This document shows positions 1 to 5,426 of a stretch of DNA of 6,925 bases, piece after piece (position 1 is the first letter of the stretch; every line of letters begins with the position of its first letter). The position numbers and the translations under genes were made by a program. The DNA lies in contig WTHL01000172.1 in the NCBI GenBank assembly GCA_011523155.1, positions 1-6,925 on the forward strand, written 5' to 3'. Source of the stretch: Synechococcus sp. PL34863bin_39. Its GTDB lineage: Bacteria > Cyanobacteriota > Cyanobacteriia > PCC-6307 > Cyanobiaceae. The notes beneath the pieces were generated by a model. That model saw only the letters and a program-made list of their open reading frames with translations. It did no database searches and was not told the DNA's origin.

Positions 1-52
1 ACTGGGGATAAAGGATTTGCAATCCTCTGCCTTACCACTTGGCCATGCCGCC
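1..52 (-). tRNA. tRNA-Cys (anticodon GCA), 3' part outside the window
   Basis: Read on the minus strand from base 52, the sequence begins with acceptor strand GGCGGCA, then a D arm containing GGCCAAGTGGTAAGGC. An anticodon arm follows: stem GAGGA, loop TTGCAAA, stem TCCTT (one G-U pair). The anticodon GCA lies at bases 20-18 and decodes cysteine codons UGC/UGU. The variable loop and the first bases of the T stem reach base 1; the rest of the T arm and the 3' acceptor strand lie outside the window. It is divergent from the LpxB-related gene, with 60 bases between the tRNA 5' end and that gene's likely start. Any plus-strand reading frame starting at TTG 17 would run antisense through this tRNA and is not credible. 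Confidence 0.93.
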
Positions 53-101
53 GGACAGAAGCCATCGCTTCCACCAGCGGATCGTATCAGCGAGCGGCCT
101 G

Positions 102-106
102 AAGGA
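102..106 (+). promoter_or_regulatory. Ribosome binding site deciding the start of the LpxB-related gene
   Basis: AAGGA lies 6 bases before GTG 113. No ATG, GTG or TTG occurs in this frame between the tRNA edge (base 52) and 113, so this site and the tRNA together point to the GTG start. Confidence 0.6.
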
Positions 107-112
107 CTGCTG

Positions 113-1345
113 GTGATCTGCAACGGTCATGGGGAAGACCTGATCGCCTTGCGAATTGTCGAGGCGCTCCATGGCCAGATGCCGCAGCTGCGACTTTCGG
201 TGCTGCCGTTGGTCGGCGAAGGCAAGGCCTTCAACCTGCCGGTTCAGCAGGGTTGGCTGAAACTGATCGGCCCCAGGGCCCCACTGCCCAGCGGTGGCTT
301 CAGCAATCAAAGCCTGATGGGCCTCACGGCCGACCTGGCCGCCGGGTTACCGCTGCTCACCTGGAAACAATGGCGCGCCCTGAAACACCAGTGCCGGACG
401 CACCAGGCGGTTCTCGCCGTCGGCGATCTGCTGCCTTTGCTGCTCGCCTGGGCAAGCGGACGACGCTTCGGCTTCATCGGCACCCCCAAGAGTGACTACA
501 CCTGGAGCAGCGGACCTGGCCGGTCGCTCAGTGATCTCTACCACCGCCTCAAGGGCAGCGAATGGGATCCCTGGGAATGGGCATTGATGCGCCACCATCG
601 CTGCTGCTTGATCGCGATGCGCGACAGACTCACCGCCCGTGGCCTCAGACGGCATGGGGTGCCTGCCCTGGCCCCTGGCAACCCGATGATGGACGGACTG
701 GCGCACACCAACCCTCCAGCGGCGCTGGAACGGTGCAGACGGATTCTGATTCTCTGCGGCAGCCGCATGCCTGAGGCGCTCAGCAACGCCGAACGCCTGC
801 TGCGGTGCCTGCAGGCGTTCCGGAGCGATGTGCCCCTGACGCTGCTGATGGCCACAGGGGCGCAACCGTCTGCGGAGACGCTGGAACCACTGCTCCGACA
901 CCTCGGATTCCGTCCCTGCCCCCCTCCTGCCGACGCCCTACAAGCAGATTCATGCTGGGTCTGCGGCGTTCAGATGCTCCTGCTGGGGAGTGGCCGCTTC
1001 AGTCGCTGGGCCAGCTGGGCTGACGTGGGACTGGCCACGGCCGGCACAGCCACCGAACAACTGGCTGGCCTCGGAATCCCATCCCTCTCTCTCCCAGGAA
1101 GGGGGCCCCAGTTCACCCGGGGCTTTGCGACACGACAAAGCCGACTGCTCGGTGGAGCTGTCCAGACCTGCCAGTCGCCACAGGACCTCCGCCGCAGACT
1201 GACCGCACTGCTGGCTGACGCGACACTCAGACAGCACCTGGGCGACATCGGCCGCGCACGGATGGGCCGCCCGGGCGGGTCCCAGGCCCTGGCCGGATTG
1301 GTCCGTGCGCAGCTGATCACGGATACTGGCTCCATCAAGACGTAG
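113..1345 (+). CDS. Lipid-A-disaccharide synthase-related protein (cyanobacterial LpxB-like family, COG4370 type)
   Basis: The product is 410 residues from the GTG start. It resembles the cyanobacterial family distantly related to LpxB, the GT-B glycosyltransferase that joins two acylated glucosamines in lipid A synthesis. Visible landmarks are an N-terminal nucleotide-fold loop NGHGEDL (residues 4-10), GTPKSDYTW (123-131), GNPMMDGL (189-196, like the Gly-x-Pro-x-x-Asp of LpxB), and a C-terminal donor-site segment from about residue 311, starting GTATEQLAGLGIP and continuing to GRGPQFTRGF. Length fits the family, about 400 residues. The true substrate is not established for this family, so lipid A synthesis should not be assumed. 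The frame is open back to TTG 17, but that lies inside tRNA-Cys. The GTG start has a good ribosome binding site but trims the first beta strand by two leucines, so an unusual CTG start at 107 is a minor alternative. It is followed 4 bases later by a small gene, probably co-transcribed. Confidence 0.82.
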   Translation: MICNGHGEDLIALRIVEALHGQMPQLRLSVLPLVGEGKAFNLPVQQGWLKLIGPRAPLPSGGFSNQSLMGLTADLAAGLPLLTWKQWRALKHQCRTHQAVLAVGDLLPLLLAWASGRRFGFIGTPKSDYTWSSGPGRSLSDLYHRLKGSEWDPWEWALMRHHRCCLIAMRDRLTARGLRRHGVPALAPGNPMMDGLAHTNPPAALERCRRILILCGSRMPEALSNAERLLRCLQAFRSDVPLTLLMATGAQPSAETLEPLLRHLGFRPCPPPADALQADSCWVCGVQMLLLGSGRFSRWASWADVGLATAGTATEQLAGLGIPSLSLPGRGPQFTRGFATRQSRLLGGAVQTCQSPQDLRRRLTALLADATLRQHLGDIGRARMGRPGGSQALAGLVRAQLITDTGSIKT

Positions 1346-1349
1346 GGCA

Positions 1350-1619
1350 ATGGCAGGCATTCAGGACCATGACTACCTGCGCGTCTGTGCCCGCCTGGCC
1401 GGCGCCCTCGGCATCAGTCAGGCCTCTGCACGCCGTCGGGTCGAGATGGCTGCCGCCAGAGAGGGAGTGCGGGATCCCGAAGCACGAAAGCGCATTGCCA
1501 ACGACCTGCTGGACAACGCCCTGAAAGAGGCTGAGTCTGCGGAGACCAGCCCCGGGGCAGGCCTCGACGCACTGCTGGAAGCGAGGCCGGAAGACGAAAA
1601 CTTCATGCTCGAGGACTGA
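1350..1619 (+). CDS. Small conserved-looking protein of unknown function, 89 residues
   Basis: I do not recognise this family. The ATG lies 4 bases after the upstream stop, with only a weak GGG at 1345-1347 before it, so translation is probably coupled to the LpxB-related gene. The product is mostly helical by eye. Residues 10-37 (LRVCARLAGALGIS, then a basic ARRRVEMAAAR) look like a small helix-turn-helix-type segment. A charged helix follows, roughly residues 42-63, with RKRIANDLLDNALKEAE. The tail (about 64-89) is acidic, ending FMLED. There is no signal peptide, membrane segment or cysteine pair. Codon use matches its neighbours, and the tight spacing argues that it is a real gene. A nucleic-acid-binding or adaptor role is possible but is only inference. 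Its last codons form one arm of a palindrome shared with the junction to rnd. Confidence 0.75.
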   Translation: MAGIQDHDYLRVCARLAGALGISQASARRRVEMAAAREGVRDPEARKRIANDLLDNALKEAESAETSPGAGLDALLEARPEDENFMLED

Positions 1620-1638
1620 AGGAGTCGCCCCGAGCATG
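1604..1638 (-). terminator. Bipartite hairpin at a convergent junction, possible rnd terminator
   Basis: CATGCTCG at 1604-1611 pairs perfectly with CGAGCATG at 1631-1638. Inside, GACT (1614-1617) pairs with AGTC (1623-1626) around the loop GAAGG. On the minus strand the hairpin follows the rnd stop codon and is followed by GAAGTTTTCG, a short U-rich tail. This fits a weak intrinsic terminator for rnd. On the plus strand no T-run follows, so a bidirectional role is less likely. One arm lies inside the end of the small upstream gene. Confidence 0.45.
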
Positions 1639-1645
1639 GGCAGCC

Positions 1646-2308
1646 TCAATGTTCAAACACCTGGTTGAACCTCAGGCGGTCAAGGTCGGCGATCACAGGA
1701 ATGCAGGGGAAGCACCGTTGGGCCAGGTCCCAGCGCCCCTCACGACGAAGCATTATTTCGAGCCTGTCGCGGGCGGCCAGCAAATAGCGGGCATCATTCG
1801 CGGCGTAGGCAAGTTGAGCATCGGTCAGCTCGTCCACGCGGCCCCAGTCGCTGCTTTGCGCCTGCTTGTCCAGTTCAACACCGACCAGTTCAAGAACCAG
1901 ATCCTTGAGCCCATGCCGAGGGGTGTAGGTGCGCGCCAAACGGCTCCCCACCTTGGTGCAGAAAATCGGATTGACCGCGATTCCAAGACCGCTGGCGAGC
2001 GCCGCCACATCGAAGCGTGCGAAATGGAACACCTTCTCGACCGACGGGGATTCCATCAAGGCCTTGAGGCGGGGAGCCTCGGTTTGACCGAGCCCCACCC
2101 GAATGCAGCAGACGTGATCATCTTGGTCGCAGATCTGCACGAGACAGAGCCGGTCACGCCCATGGATCAGCCCCATCGCCTCGGTGTCAACGGCCAATGC
2201 CTTGGCACGGCTGTAGCGCTCAGCCCAGGCAGCATCCAGATCGCCATCGAAGACAGCGAACTCACGGGGCGCGGTAGCGGCGTCAGCCATCAGGGTCGCA
2301 GTGATCAC
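1646..2308 (-). CDS. rnd: Ribonuclease D (DEDDy 3'-5' exonuclease), short cyanobacterial form
   Basis: The product is 220 residues from the GTG start. It is a DEDD-superfamily 3'-to-5' exoribonuclease, expected to act in the cytoplasm on tRNA precursors and other structured RNA. The metal-binding acidic residues are visible: D41 and E43 in VDTEAMG (Exo I), D100 in FHFARFD (Exo II), and Y168 with D172 in YAAND (Exo III, the Tyr-x3-Asp form that defines DEDDy). RHGLKDL and SSDWG between them are typical of RNase D. The protein ends soon after the exonuclease domain, so it lacks the HRDC domains of E. coli RNase D; this short form is usual in cyanobacteria. The frame extends upstream to TTG 2335, but GGGAGG six bases before GTG 2308 favours that start. 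ATG 2290 is a shorter alternative without a binding site. It converges on the 89-residue gene and is divergent from the PadR gene. Confidence 0.9.
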   Translation of the reverse strand: MITATLMADAATAPREFAVFDGDLDAAWAERYSRAKALAVDTEAMGLIHGRDRLCLVQICDQDDHVCCIRVGLGQTEAPRLKALMESPSVEKVFHFARFDVAALASGLGIAVNPIFCTKVGSRLARTYTPRHGLKDLVLELVGVELDKQAQSSDWGRVDELTDAQLAYAANDARYLLAARDRLEIMLRREGRWDLAQRCFPCIPVIADLDRLRFNQVFEH

Positions 2309-2314
2309 ATCAAC

Positions 2315-2320
2315 CCTCCC
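2315..2320 (-). promoter_or_regulatory. Ribosome binding site deciding the rnd start
   Basis: On the minus strand GGGAGG is followed by six bases (GTTGAT) and then GTG 2308. This supports GTG over TTG 2335, whose context shows no comparable site, and over ATG 2290. Confidence 0.65.
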
Positions 2321-2404
2321 ACTCTGCTCACCCAAGCGCTCCAGCGACCTTTTCGCCCCAGAGGTTGAAAATCAAAACGAGTCTCGCCTAGACCAAGCTG
2401 AGAC

Positions 2405-2411
2405 AAGGAGG
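2405..2411 (+). promoter_or_regulatory. Strong ribosome binding site of the PadR gene
   Basis: A full AAGGAGG lies four bases before GTG 2416. It is the best match to the anti-Shine-Dalgarno sequence among the gene starts in this window. Confidence 0.7.
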
Positions 2412-2415
2412 GGTT

Positions 2416-2814
2416 GTGCACAGTCGCCACAAGCCGCCACGGGGATGCCTGGCCGACATCGAGAACTACTTCCAGCAACCTCCGCCGCGCTTTCTCGACC
2501 TGGAACTCGCGGTGTGCTGGGTGCTCGACTGCCTGCTGCACCACGACAGCTATCCGTCAGGACTGCTCCAGCAACTCGAGAAGGACCATCCCCAACTCCG
2601 CCTTTCGGAAACCGTCCTGCACCAGGCCCTCGACTTCCTCGACCGCCAGGAGATGCTGACTCACTACAGCGAGCGATGTCCGAGCCGCGGCCGTCCACGC
2701 AGGATGCTTCATCTGCATGAGAACTCCAGGGGCCAGGCCCAGAGCCTGATGCCGGCCTGGCACCAATGGCTGCAGCAACGCACCGGCAGCAGCAGGGTGC
2801 CGGTGGCGCCCTAG
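2416..2814 (+). CDS. PadR-type winged-helix transcriptional regulator
   Basis: The product is 132 residues from a GTG start with a strong binding site. The domain runs from about residue 23 to 102. PPRFLDLELAVCWVLDCLL (24-41) is helix 1, followed by DSYPSGLLQQLEK, the PadR-like 'sYg..L...L' turn. LRLSETVLHQALDFLDRQEM (61-80) covers the recognition helix and next helix. The wing carries SRGRPRRMLHL (90-100), matching the Gly-Arg-Pro-Arg wing of the family. Cyanobacteria carry several such regulators; the clock-linked kaiA repressor Pex of Synechococcus elongatus belongs to this broad family, but I cannot show that this is Pex. The N terminus (1-22) has no clear role, and the C-terminal 30 residues lack the long dimerisation helices of full PadR proteins. 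It is the first gene of a likely operon with the CCB1-like and amidase-like genes, 33 bases before the former. It may regulate its own operon, as many PadR proteins do; the targets are unknown. Confidence 0.8.
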   Translation: MHSRHKPPRGCLADIENYFQQPPPRFLDLELAVCWVLDCLLHHDSYPSGLLQQLEKDHPQLRLSETVLHQALDFLDRQEMLTHYSERCPSRGRPRRMLHLHENSRGQAQSLMPAWHQWLQQRTGSSRVPVAP

Positions 2815-2818
2815 AACA

Positions 2819-2841
2819 GTGGGGCTCTGCAGCAGCCCCAC
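2819..2841 (+). promoter_or_regulatory. Strong hairpin between the PadR gene and the CCB1-like gene
   Basis: GTGGGGCT (2819-2826) pairs perfectly with AGCCCCAC (2834-2841) around the loop CTGCAGC. The stem is 8 base pairs with six G-C pairs, starts five bases after the PadR stop and ends six bases before the next ATG. No T-run follows, so it is not a normal intrinsic terminator. It could mark an RNA-processing or stability site, or lower translation of the next gene by occupying the region where a ribosome binding site would lie. That function is inference. Confidence 0.5.
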
Positions 2842-2847
2842 ACCAGG

Positions 2848-3405
2848 ATGCTCTCGCCTCAGATCTCCACGCTTCTGCTCACGCTGCTGCTGGCCATCGG
2901 GCTGGTCTTTTTTCTGCGGGCAGCCAGCAAGGACCGCACCACCGTGGTGGATGTGGCCTCACCCCGTCCACCCCTTGAAGTGCTGGAGGGAGTGAGCAGC
3001 TGGCTGGAGCAACGGGGCTGGTCGCCCCAGGGTGGCGATGCTGAACGTCAGGTGCTCCGTTTCAAGGGTTCCGTGGCGGCCAGCACCCCACTGGCCCTGC
3101 TGCTCTCGGTGCTTGGGGCCATCGGTGCAGGCAGCCTGGGCCTTGTGGTGAGGGAACTGCAACCCGGCCTTGGCTGGTGGCCCCTGGCGCTGGCGTCCCT
3201 GGGCCCTCTGGCAGGCCAGATCTACCGGAGCCGGGCAGCCCGCCAGGAAGGGGTGGAGATCCGTCTGATGAACACGGACGACCACGGCAGCGGAAGCACC
3301 ATTCGGCTGCGTGCGCATCGCGACGAGCTCATCGCTCTTGAACTCGAGTTGGCGGAAGAACTCGACCTGGCGAGCGACGGGTCCCTTCTGTCCTCCCCCA
3401 TCTGA
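2848..3405 (+). CDS. CCB1-like cofactor assembly protein for cytochrome b6f (complex C subunit B)
   Basis: The product is 185 residues and fits the cyanobacterial/plastid CCB1-type family (DUF3529 type), which helps attach haem ci covalently to cytochrome b6 in the cytochrome b6f complex. In order: a first membrane helix (about residues 5-24, STLLLTLLLAIGLVFFLRAA) followed by the family-like RAASKDRT; a soluble stretch with WLEQRGW (52-58) and VLRFKG (69-74); two further hydrophobic segments (about 79-103 and 106-125); then a charged C-terminal part with EGVEIRLMN and RAHRDELIALELELAEELD. It would sit in the thylakoid membrane. ATG 2848 directly follows AGG with no proper binding-site spacing, and the upstream hairpin occupies that region, so translation may be weak or coupled to the PadR gene. 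The next gene starts 5 bases after its stop. The choice between CCB1 and the CCB2/CCB4 family rests on my memory of the motifs and is less certain than the general call. Confidence 0.7.
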   Translation: MLSPQISTLLLTLLLAIGLVFFLRAASKDRTTVVDVASPRPPLEVLEGVSSWLEQRGWSPQGGDAERQVLRFKGSVAASTPLALLLSVLGAIGAGSLGLVVRELQPGLGWWPLALASLGPLAGQIYRSRAARQEGVEIRLMNTDDHGSGSTIRLRAHRDELIALELELAEELDLASDGSLLSSPI

Positions 3406-3410
3406 AGCCG

Positions 3411-4199
3411 ATGACGCCATCCTGGCTCCTGCTCGCAAGCCGTCGACCGATGGCATCGGCCCTGGTCATCGGCGGCCTTGTGAGCCTGGGGCTTGGCTTG
3501 GCAACGGCCGCCGAAGCACCAGCTCCTCCCAGCGTGGATCCCTTGCTTGGCCCGCGGGTGAACCTGAACGCGCAATGGCGAGGTGACCGTGCCGTGTCAC
3601 AGCGCCTTCCCATTCTGGTTTTGGCAGGACATGCCGATTCGCAGAACATGAACGGCTCAGGCACCTCAGGGGCCGCTGTCGATCGCTACGGGGCCAGACC
3701 CATGGACCCGCGCATGCGGGATGAGCTGTTCTGGAATCTTCAAGTGCGGGACGCCCTGGTGCGAGAGGGAATCGGCCGCGGCCTGAACATCACGGCGTAC
3801 ACACCGCCAAGCCTCACCATCGCCAACGGAGATCATCCGACCACCAACTGGTCCAAGGGCAAACTGCATGCGAAGCGCGGTGGTTATGCCCTCGAGATTC
3901 ACTTCGACGCCTATGGACCCGATGGCTATGGATCCGGCGTCATCCCTGCCATCCACCGCAGGCCTAACGCCATTGACGAAAGCCTGGCCAACAGTTTCGG
4001 GCGTTACCCGATCAACTTCCGAGGTGGCCTGGGTGCACCGCGGCGAGGAATCACGATTCTCGAAATCGGCAAGCTGGAAGGCGATCTCGAGCGACGCCTG
4101 CGTTCGATCGGCTCACGCCAGGCAACCGTGCATGCGATTGCCCGACGGATCACGGATGCCATCCTCAGAGGCATGCCACCGGCAGCAGTTGCCCGCTGA
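3411..4199 (+). CDS. Secreted zinc amidase-like protein (divergent N-acetylmuramoyl-L-alanine amidase, amidase_3 fold)
   Basis: The product is 262 residues. The N terminus looks like a signal peptide: RR at 11-12, a hydrophobic core at about 15-32 and a likely cleavage after TAAEA (32-36), so it should act in the periplasm. I see the ordered His-Glu-His-Glu set expected of amidase_3 enzymes, which cut the amide bond between muramic acid and the stem peptide: H74 in ILVLAGHADSQN, E105 in RDELFWNLQVRDAL, H164 in ALEIHFDAYG and E218 in ITILEIGKLEG. The spacing from second to third (59) and third to fourth (54) fits the family. The gap from first to second is 31, suggesting a small insertion, and the classical GHGG and IHAN strings are altered. 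It is shorter than typical cyanobacterial AmiC-type amidases and lacks an AMIN domain. Other phosphorylase/hydrolase-fold peptidases are an alternative. ATG 3411 lies 5 bases after the CCB1-like stop with a weak GAAG before it; ATG 3450 is a less likely start, as it would remove the basic end of the signal peptide. Confidence 0.6.
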   Translation: MTPSWLLLASRRPMASALVIGGLVSLGLGLATAAEAPAPPSVDPLLGPRVNLNAQWRGDRAVSQRLPILVLAGHADSQNMNGSGTSGAAVDRYGARPMDPRMRDELFWNLQVRDALVREGIGRGLNITAYTPPSLTIANGDHPTTNWSKGKLHAKRGGYALEIHFDAYGPDGYGSGVIPAIHRRPNAIDESLANSFGRYPINFRGGLGAPRRGITILEIGKLEGDLERRLRSIGSRQATVHAIARRITDAILRGMPPAAVAR

Positions 4200-5333
4200 T
4201 CAGTTCAGAGCCTGATGGGGGCGGCAGCGATCCTCGAGTGAAGGATCATCAAACCAGTTCTGAGGACGCGTGAACAGATCCGTCAACAGAGCTTCCCGAG
4301 AGCCCGGCTCAGCCTGGTAGCCGTATTCCCAACGCGCCAGCGGAGGCAGGGACATCAGGATTGATTCCGTGCGTCCATTGGTCTGCAATCCGAAAATCGT
4401 GCCCCTGTCCCAGACCAGATTGAACTCCACGTAACGACCGCGGCGATACAGCTGAAACTGCCGCTCACGTTCGCCGTAAGACAGAGGATGGCGTTTTTCG
4501 ACAATCGGCGTGTAGGCAGGCAGAAAGCCCTCGCCACAGGCTTTCGCAAGATCGTGAAGCTGCTCCCAGTTCAACGGTCTTGAACCGGTGGCCTGCGCCA
4601 CGGATGCGGCTGGGCCGCCGGGATTCTGCCCCTTGTAGAGCTGGCCGTTCCCATCCTGATAGTCGTAGAAAATTCCGCCGATCCCACGGGTTTCGTTGCG
4701 GTGCTTCAGGAAGAAATATTCGTCACACCAGGGCTTGAACACTGGGTAGAGGTCAGTGCTGACCGAATCGCAGGCGTCTTTGTGGGTGCGATGGAAATGA
4801 CGGGCATCGTCCAGGAACGGGTAAAAGGGCGTCAGATCAGCCCCACCGCCGAACCACCACACCGGCCCCGCCTCGAAGTAGCGGTAGTTCAGATGAACCG
4901 TGGGGACGTAGGGATTGCGTGGATGCAGAACCATGGACGTCCCGGTGGCAAACCAGGGATGCCCCTTGGCTTCAGGCCGCTGCTTGAGGATGGACGGAGG
5001 CAGCTCCTGGCCGTGCACCTCCGAGAAGTTGACCCCGCCCTGCTCGAAGATGCGCCCCTCACGCATCACCCGTGAACGGCCACCACCTCCCTCAGGACGA
5101 TCCCAGCTCTCCTCCTCAAAACGACCAACGCCATCGAGTTGCTCCAGGCCGGAGCAGATGTGATCCTGCAGGCCCATCACCAAGGCCCGGGCACGTTCCC
5201 TGGATTGGGCGGGGGGTGGCGAGATGGCAGCAGCTGCAGTCGTTCCGGACGCTGCACTGGAGGCGATGGAGGCCTTCCCCTTCAGGCGCCTGAGCAGTGA
5301 ACGAACCATGGATGGATCCCGAGGGCAATGCAT
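4200..5333 (-). CDS. hemF: Oxygen-dependent coproporphyrinogen-III oxidase
   Basis: The product is 377 residues from ATG 5333. HemF decarboxylates two propionate groups of coproporphyrinogen III to vinyls with O2, giving protoporphyrinogen IX for haem and chlorophyll; it acts as a soluble dimer. The conserved core is clear: [10 protein letters not shown] (99-108), [20 protein letters not shown] (133-152), [15 protein letters not shown] (159-173), [15 protein letters not shown] (211-225), and the C-terminal signature from [20 protein letters not shown] (301-320) to MSLPP. Residues 20-45 are a variable Ala/Ser/Pro-rich leader. Two starts are possible. ATG 5333 has GAAAAGG four bases before it and shares its TTCCATG context with mrp. 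ATG 5309 gives a 369-residue protein starting [11 protein letters not shown], with only a weak GGGA upstream. I use 5333 but hold the choice loosely. The stop codon abuts that of the amidase-like gene. An O2-dependent enzyme fits an oxygenic phototroph. Confidence 0.95.
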   Translation of the reverse strand: MHCPRDPSMVRSLLRRLKGKASIASSAASGTTAAAAISPPPAQSRERARALVMGLQDHICSGLEQLDGVGRFEEESWDRPEGGGGRSRVMREGRIFEQGGVNFSEVHGQELPPSILKQRPEAKGHPWFATGTSMVLHPRNPYVPTVHLNYRYFEAGPVWWFGGGADLTPFYPFLDDARHFHRTHKDACDSVSTDLYPVFKPWCDEYFFLKHRNETRGIGGIFYDYQDGNGQLYKGQNPGGPAASVAQATGSRPLNWEQLHDLAKACGEGFLPAYTPIVEKRHPLSYGERERQFQLYRRGRYVEFNLVWDRGTIFGLQTNGRTESILMSLPPLARWEYGYQAEPGSREALLTDLFTRPQNWFDDPSLEDRCRPHQALN

Positions 5334-5426
5334 GGAACCTTTTCAGCCCGGGGGCTCTCCCGACAAGAGCACGTGAAGGACTGTCATGGGATCTCACCCC
5401 TAGGATCCGGCCATCGGAAGGGTTCC
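5334..5426. promoter_or_regulatory. Divergent intergenic region between hemF and mrp
   Basis: This 93-base gap must carry the promoters of hemF (minus) and mrp (plus). TAGGAT at 5401-5406 is a possible -10 for mrp, but no good -35 is seen 17 bases upstream. The gap also holds the palindrome CACGTG (5370-5375) and a short inverted repeat, GCTCT (5354-5358) with AGAGC (5366-5370). I cannot assign a regulator to any of these. Confidence 0.35.
5416..5422 (+). promoter_or_regulatory. Ribosome binding site deciding the mrp start
   Basis: GGAAGGG lies four bases before ATG 5427. The frame is open further upstream (to ATG 5328, and GTG 5373), but those starts have no binding site, would overlap the hemF start region, and would add residues that do not look like Mrp. 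Confidence 0.65.

Larger units (their letters stand above)
2309..2415. promoter_or_regulatory. Divergent intergenic region between rnd and the PadR gene
   Basis: This 107-base gap must hold the promoters of both divergent units. On the plus strand, TTGAAA at 2365-2370 resembles a -35 box, and TAGACC at 2389-2394 is a weak -10 candidate 18 bases downstream. I found no convincing -10 box for rnd. GTCTC (2381-2385) and GAGAC (2400-2404) form a short inverted repeat just upstream of the PadR ribosome binding site. I did not see the ATGT-N8-ACAT operator typical of PadR proteins. Confidence 0.35.

Noticed and set aside
17..112. N-terminal extension of the LpxB-related protein starting at TTG 17
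   Set aside because: It would start inside the tRNA-Cys anticodon region on the opposite strand, has no ribosome binding site, and the residues do not resemble the family.
53..112. TACGAT on the minus strand (86-81) as a -10 box for tRNA-Cys
   Set aside because: It matches only 4 of 6 bases and has no -35 partner at the right distance.
347..901. Minus-strand open frame of 184 codons opposite the LpxB-related gene
   Set aside because: It is a shadow of a well-supported gene; the translation is Arg/Gln/Pro-rich and low in complexity, with no motif.
1649..2368. Long plus-strand open frame of 239 codons opposite rnd
   Set aside because: It is fully antisense to a clear RNase D with intact catalytic motifs. 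Such shadows are expected in GC-rich coding DNA, and the translation has no recognisable domain.
2381..2404. GTCTC...GAGAC inverted repeat as a PadR operator or leader hairpin
   Set aside because: The stem is only 5 bases with a 14-base gap and does not match the known PadR operator pattern, so it is too weak to claim.
2959..3664. Several minus-strand open frames opposite the CCB1-like and amidase-like genes
   Set aside because: They overlap each other and real coding sequence, and none shows a domain or a ribosome binding site.
4229..4247. GATCCT-N7-AGGATC hairpin in the 3' end of hemF as a terminator for the amidase-like operon
   Set aside because: The stem is only 6 base pairs, there is no T-run on either strand, and it lies in coding sequence.
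5328..5426. Longer mrp start at ATG 5328 or GTG 5373
   Set aside because: There is no ribosome binding site at either. The start at 5328 would overlap hemF's 5' end, and the added residues do not look like an Mrp N terminus.
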